Position numbers and translations under genes: made by a program. Positions 5,022 through 8,746 of a DNA stretch of 8,746 bases are shown in pieces. A model generated the notes under the pieces. The model was not told the origin of the DNA. It did no database searches and saw only the letters and a program-made list of their open reading frames with translations. The stretch covers positions 1-8,746 of the forward strand of contig JAWOJF010000171.1 in assembly GCA_046481785.1 (NCBI GenBank), in the 5' to 3' direction. Positions within the stretch are counted from its first letter, which is position 1. Each line of letters starts with the position of its first letter. The DNA is from JAWOJF01 sp046481785. GTDB lineage: Bacteria; Bacteroidota; Ignavibacteria; Ignavibacteriales; Ignavibacteriaceae.

Positions 5022-7622
5022 TTATTTACCGCTATAGAACTGGTCGCGTTTTGTAATTTTTAAATCCTGCAATTGAGGGGCTTTAACCCTTATTTCAAGC
5101 CTGTAGCCGCGGTAAGTTCCAATGGGGTTCCAGGTGAAGTTCATAATCCAGCAGTGCAGATCGCGTGATATCCTTACCTGCGGGGCTGCAAATTCTCCAT
5201 TTTTAAAATCATAGCTGCCTGTAAAAGAGAACTTCCATGCAGGTGTAAGATTAAAATCAACACTGCCGCTTATATTCGAAAATACTGTTTTTCTATAAGG
5301 ATTAGCCTGATTCTGGCTGAAATTATAATTTAATGATAAATTCCATGGAATAGTAAAATCAGCCTCTTTTTCTTCATAAAGACCCTTATAAACTGCCCTG
5401 TCAGCTTGTCCAAGCTGGTATTGATCCTCAGTTTCATCAGTTGCCTGCTGGTTCTTATCTGTTGTCCTTAAACGGTCGGCGGATAATGAAGTAGAGATTG
5501 TAAAATTAAAATTGGTTAATCTTAACAACCCTTTCCCCTGGTCAACTAATAGTTTGTTTATTCTGTTTCCAACATCATCATAATCATACAAAGAAAAATT
5601 TGAGCCGCCCGAAAAATTAAGCCACTCACCTATTTGGGTTCTGTAATTAAGTCGTAAATCAGAAAAATTAAATTCGGGAGCTGTAAAATTATAACTTAGT
5701 CCTGCATCAACATTAAGAAGCTGTATCTTATTTTCCTTTGATGTTGTATCTGTCGGGTCAACAGTTGTTTTCATCTCAAAAATATTTCCTACAGAAAATG
5801 AAATTACCTGCGATTCATAAGAAGATACACCCTGAAAAATCTGGGTTGAATAGGGATCATATCTTACAATACTACCGGCAGTATCCACATATTCTTCATA
5901 GTATCCCCAGAATGATTTGGAAAAATCGGGAGTATAAATGTACGAAACAGATGGTGTTACAGTATGTCTTATAGAACTTACACCCAGCATATCAGGATTA
6001 ACAATACCAAAAAATCTTGTTTGAGCGCTCATACCCAGCGAAAAAGTTCTGAGCATATTTATCTGGTTAACATCCCTTGTAAGTATGGTATCATTACCCG
6101 TTTCCGGACTGGAGCCGGTTTCCCTGATAGTTTTTTTGTTATACCATTTTTCCTGGTAACTAATATTAGGGGTAATACTTATGTAGCCGATTTTGGGTGA
6201 AGCATTTATTGAAACATTATGCTGAACACCCCCTCTTATTTTTAAATGTCCGTCTGTTTTATCTCTCCGGTTTTCAAGTTGACTTCTATACTGATAGCCA
6301 ATCATTTCAAACCATTTAAGATTTGTTGATTTTGTTGATTCAGTCCTGAACGGATATTTTTGCGACATATTAAAAGACAGGCTGGGGAGTACTTCACTGA
6401 TATCTCCTTCATCAAGATTTTGCCGGCGGCTGTATCCCAGAGAAAGGCTATTGCCTGATTCATCCCATGATTTAAATAATGTGGCAGAAGAGTAAATATC
6501 ACGTCTTAAATTCTGGCTAAGGTCAGCAACATTTTGCTGAAAAAAATCACTGCCGGATGCATATTCCAGGTTGGCATCAAAGCGGAGGGTTGGATCAATA
6601 GTTTGGTTATGATTCCATCTCATTCTCCAGTCAATACTGCGCGAATAATCAGGATCACCTGATTCACTCCCCTTCCTGAATGAATATCCCCCCTCGAGAT
6701 TTCCTGTATAACTGTAACGTTTTGAATATCTGAACCTGCTGTTAAGATTATAACTGCCGCGAGTGAAATAATCAACTGTCACATTCCAGTCCATATAATC
6801 ACTTATTGCCCAGAAATAACCGAAGCGGGAAAAATAATAGCCATATCTTGCATCCTGGCCAAAGGCGGGGGGAAGAATTCCTGAACGCCTTCCGGATTCA
6901 ATAGGAAAAACTGCGAAAGGCAGAGGCACAGGAAAAGGGACACCGCCAAAAAACAGCCATATCCATTTTGCAACAATCTGCTTTTTATGTATTACTTTCA
7001 TTTCAGGGGAATAAAAATGATAATGAGGTACCGAGTCTTCACATGTTGTAAAAATTCCATCTTCAATAAAATATGTTTCGGGATCAACTTTATTAATTTT
7101 TGATCCTGTATAATATGCCCCTTCGGATTCAGTACCTGCTGATGATATAAGTCCCCTGCCGGTCTTAAAGTTATATTTCATTGAAGCACCTTTGTAAACT
7201 TCCCCCTGCTCACTTAATACAGGAGTACCGGTAACAACACCCGGCACAGTATCAGAAAGAATGCCTTCAGCCAGAATATCACTTGTTTCAAAATCGACAA
7301 ATATATTAGCGCTTTTTAACTGTGTTTGTTTGTACTCAAGCTCGCTGCTGCCGTAAATAAGCATCTCCTTCTTATCCAGAAGAAAAATTATTGAATCATT
7401 TGAGCTGGCAAAAATAGTAGTATCTACATCATATCTCTTTGCCCCGGCCGTATCAGGTTGTAATGTATCTGAGGAAGCTGTGAATAAAGTATCTAATGGT
7501 GAAGCAATGGTATCAATATCCTGGGCATTAACATTAGTTAAAACACAAAAACTGATAATTATAATAAAAACAAAAGAAGATTTTAAATTTTGCAAAAAAA
7601 ATATTTGAAGATTTTTGTTCAT
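5022..7622 (-). CDS. lptD: LPS-assembly outer-membrane protein LptD
   Basis: LptD is the outer-membrane barrel of the Lpt bridge that inserts LPS into the outer leaflet. From the ATG at 7622 the protein has 866 residues. Residues 1-34 are a signal peptide ending 'NVNAQ'. A Ser/Thr/Asp-rich linker (about 35-77) precedes an OstA/LptA-like periplasmic domain (about 78-215: 'DKKEMLIYGSSELEY', 'ANIFVDFETSDILAEG', 'FIEDGIFTTCEDSVPHYHF'). A long barrel with alternating aromatic strands follows, ending in 'RDLHCWIMNFTWNPIGTYRGY' plus 'LQDLKITKRDQF', the signature of Bacteroidota-type LptD. The mature chain has only two cysteines, C194 and C824. An upstream in-frame ATG at 7649 would add nine residues; I chose 7622 because GAGGTG lies 9 nt before it and the signal peptide then starts properly. 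The partner LptE is not in the window. Confidence 0.92.
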   Translation of the reverse strand: MNKNLQIFFLQNLKSSFVFIIIISFCVLTNVNAQDIDTIASPLDTLFTASSDTLQPDTAGAKRYDVDTTIFASSNDSIIFLLDKKEMLIYGSSELEYKQTQLKSANIFVDFETSDILAEGILSDTVPGVVTGTPVLSEQGEVYKGASMKYNFKTGRGLISSAGTESEGAYYTGSKINKVDPETYFIEDGIFTTCEDSVPHYHFYSPEMKVIHKKQIVAKWIWLFFGGVPFPVPLPFAVFPIESGRRSGILPPAFGQDARYGYYFSRFGYFWAISDYMDWNVTVDYFTRGSYNLNSRFRYSKRYSYTGNLEGGYSFRKGSESGDPDYSRSIDWRMRWNHNQTIDPTLRFDANLEYASGSDFFQQNVADLSQNLRRDIYSSATLFKSWDESGNSLSLGYSRRQNLDEGDISEVLPSLSFNMSQKYPFRTESTKSTNLKWFEMIGYQYRSQLENRRDKTDGHLKIRGGVQHNVSINASPKIGYISITPNISYQEKWYNKKTIRETGSSPETGNDTILTRDVNQINMLRTFSLGMSAQTRFFGIVNPDMLGVSSIRHTVTPSVSYIYTPDFSKSFWGYYEEYVDTAGSIVRYDPYSTQIFQGVSSYESQVISFSVGNIFEMKTTVDPTDTTSKENKIQLLNVDAGLSYNFTAPEFNFSDLRLNYRTQIGEWLNFSGGSNFSLYDYDDVGNRINKLLVDQGKGLLRLTNFNFTISTSLSADRLRTTDKNQQATDETEDQYQLGQADRAVYKGLYEEKEADFTIPWNLSLNYNFSQNQANPYRKTVFSNISGSVDFNLTPAWKFSFTGSYDFKNGEFAAPQVRISRDLHCWIMNFTWNPIGTYRGYRLEIRVKAPQLQDLKITKRDQFYSGK

Positions 7623-7631
7623 GCAGTTGTA

Positions 7632-7637
7632 CACCTC
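7632..7637 (-). promoter_or_regulatory. Ribosome binding site deciding the lptD start
   Basis: GAGGTG on the minus strand lies 9 nt upstream of the ATG at 7622. It falls inside the coding sequence that the alternative start at 7649 would need, and so favours the shorter protein. Confidence 0.5.
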
Positions 7638-7650
7638 AAATGGGTGCATC

Positions 7651-7658
7651 CAAACCTA
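7651..7658 (-). promoter_or_regulatory. Possible lptD promoter box TAGGTTTG
   Basis: This is an exact match to the TAnnTTTG box on the minus strand, in the 88-base gap between the ROK kinase and lptD. Transcription would begin near 7644, just upstream of the preferred lptD start and downstream of the alternative ATG at 7649. No TTG is found at the usual distance upstream, so the match is partial. Confidence 0.25.
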
Positions 7659-7710
7659 TTGCTTTATTGGGGCTGAAAATAAAAACACAATCTATATGAA
7701 GTTACAAAAA

Positions 7711-8673
7711 CTAAGGCCTATAAAACACAAGAGCTGAAGCTCCCTGTATACCTGCATCGTTTTTTAATTTAGCCGGTACAATTTTAACTCTGGGTCTTAA
7801 CGGCGTAAGCACACGTGCTGCAACCGAGTCATTAATAGCATTAAGCAAAGGTGTTCCAAATCCTGCAACTCCCCCGCCTATAATAAACGTACTAATATCA
7901 AGCAGATTACTAACCGAGGCAAGTGCAGCACCTAAATAATTACCAAGCCCGGTTACAACTGAAAGGGCAAACATATCTCCGGCTTCTGCAGCCTGGTCAA
8001 TTATTTTTGGAGTTAGTAAAGTTAGGTTATTATTAAGCAGCTCAAATATTTTTGAATCAGGATGATTTTCCAGGTCAGTTTTTACTCTTTTAATTAAATA
8101 ATTATTACCGGCATAAGTTTCAATACATCCATAAGAGCCGCAGTTGCACTGGTCTCCTTTATAATCTATAGTAATATGCCCTACTTCACCGGCGGCGCCA
8201 AATTCACCTCTGAAAAGTTTACGATCCATAATAATTCCACCGCCTACACCGGTTCCAAGGGTAACCATAACAAAGGAATTCAACTTTTTCCCGGCACCTA
8301 AAATCATTTCACCAATAGCGGCTGCATTAGCATCATTTTCTACCGAAACAGGTATGTTGAATTCCTTTTCAATAATTCTGCCGAGATTGACCTTAGTCCA
8401 GCCCGGAAAATTAGGAGGATTCTCGACTGTCCCCTTCTTAACTGATACAACCCCGGGTGAACCAATCCCAATTCCCTTAATTTTTAATTTATTCTTATGA
8501 AGAAGTTCATTTATCCCTTTTTTAATCTGAGAAATAACACTTTCAGGGCCGCTGCCTGCTAATGTTTCTACAGAAGTTTTTTTAACAATTTTCCCTTCGG
8601 CAGATACTATACCAAGCTTAATGTTTGTACCACCTAAATCAACTCCAACAGAATATTTACCGGATTTTGCCAT
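7711..8673 (-). CDS. ROK-family sugar kinase, probable glucokinase
   Basis: This 320-residue cytosolic protein has the complete ROK kinase layout. The phosphate-binding motif is 'GVDLGGTNIKLG' (10-21), 'GIGIGSPGVV' is at 67-76, and the catalytic aspartate is D114 in 'VENDANAAA'. The second nucleotide motif is 'TLGTGVGGGII' (138-148), the sugar-binding 'GEFGAAGEVGHITID' is at 156-170, and the zinc site is H166 with C176, C178 and C183 in 'CNCGSYGCIETY'. 'FIIGGGVAGFG' (263-273) closes the fold. There is no DNA-binding N-terminal domain, so it is an enzyme rather than a NagC-type repressor. ATP-dependent glucose phosphorylation is the likeliest reaction; N-acetylmannosamine, N-acetylglucosamine or fructose cannot be excluded. 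The start at 8673 is well supported by AAAGGGAG five bases upstream. It is transcribed in the same direction as lptD. Confidence 0.93.
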   Translation of the reverse strand: MAKSGKYSVGVDLGGTNIKLGIVSAEGKIVKKTSVETLAGSGPESVISQIKKGINELLHKNKLKIKGIGIGSPGVVSVKKGTVENPPNFPGWTKVNLGRIIEKEFNIPVSVENDANAAAIGEMILGAGKKLNSFVMVTLGTGVGGGIIMDRKLFRGEFGAAGEVGHITIDYKGDQCNCGSYGCIETYAGNNYLIKRVKTDLENHPDSKIFELLNNNLTLLTPKIIDQAAEAGDMFALSVVTGLGNYLGAALASVSNLLDISTFIIGGGVAGFGTPLLNAINDSVAARVLTPLRPRVKIVPAKLKNDAGIQGASALVFYRP

Positions 8674-8678
8674 TAAAG

Positions 8679-8686
8679 CTCCCTTT
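8679..8686 (-). promoter_or_regulatory. Ribosome binding site of the ROK kinase
   Basis: AAAGGGAG on the minus strand ends 5 bases before the ATG at 8673. It is the strongest Shine-Dalgarno sequence in the window and fixes this start. Confidence 0.65.
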
Positions 8687-8697
8687 CTATAGAATCA

Positions 8698-8705
8698 CAA
8701 AAATA
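8698..8705 (-). promoter_or_regulatory. Possible ROK kinase promoter box TATTTTTG
   Basis: An exact TAnnTTTG lies 24 bases upstream of the start codon and would give a leader of roughly 18 nt that holds the ribosome binding site. No TTG lies 17-23 bases further upstream, so only half of the consensus is met. The same octamer serves as the box proposed for the beta-helix gene. Confidence 0.3.
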
Positions 8706-8746
8706 TTTCTGAAATTTAACATTTAAGAAGCTTTAATAGAAATAAA

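Noticed and set aside
5738..6502. Several frames of 66-78 codons within lptD
   Set aside because: Out-of-frame or antisense shadows of a continuous 866-residue LptD with a recognisable N- and C-terminus.
1..8746. Search for a new defence, mobile or biosynthetic system, CRISPR array, tRNA, rRNA or insertion sequence
   Set aside because: I found no spaced direct repeats, transposase, integrase, toxin-antitoxin pair or structured RNA. The recognised genes are common chromosomal families, so I do not claim a novel system.

Overview
The window looks like ordinary chromosome from a Gram-negative bacterium of the Bacteroidota/Chlorobiota/Ignavibacteriota group. Four things point there: low GC by eye; an LptD with the 'RDLHCW' C-terminal signature and the Ser/Thr/Asp-rich linker after its signal peptide that I associate with that group; a secreted beta-helix protein of the kind common in type IX secretion organisms; and promoter-like TAnnTTTG boxes with often weak Shine-Dalgarno sequences. 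The phylum call is inference; no rRNA or marker gene is present.

Layout. Positions 1-1132 (minus) hold the N-terminal 377 codons of a secreted right-handed beta-helix protein that runs off the left edge. A 420-base divergent intergenic region (1133-1552) carries a good candidate promoter for it and two small dyads in its leader. On the plus strand follow a small DUF493/YbeD-like protein (1553-1816), a hairpin that looks like its terminator (1967-1996), and an IolS/YhdN-type aldo/keto reductase (2089-3039). A strong 13-bp hairpin (3108-3142) separates the reductase from a convergent minus-strand block. Read in its own direction, that block is ROK sugar kinase (8673-7711), LptD (7622-5022), a NYN/YacP-like PIN-fold nuclease (4971 or 5010 to 4522) and a CNNM/CorC-type membrane protein (4486-3188).

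How the genes fit together. The last three minus-strand genes are tightly spaced (11 or 50 nt, then 35 nt) and are probably one transcript: LPS export to the outer membrane, a putative RNase, and a cation-transport/CBS membrane protein. The ROK kinase lies 88 nt upstream of lptD; lptD may have its own promoter in that gap. The plus-strand genes look like independent units. I see no mobile element, CRISPR array, tRNA, rRNA, defence system or biosynthetic cluster. The most interesting points are modest: a minimal two-cysteine LptD, a probable ribonuclease placed directly behind it, and a leader with mutually exclusive small hairpins before the beta-helix gene.
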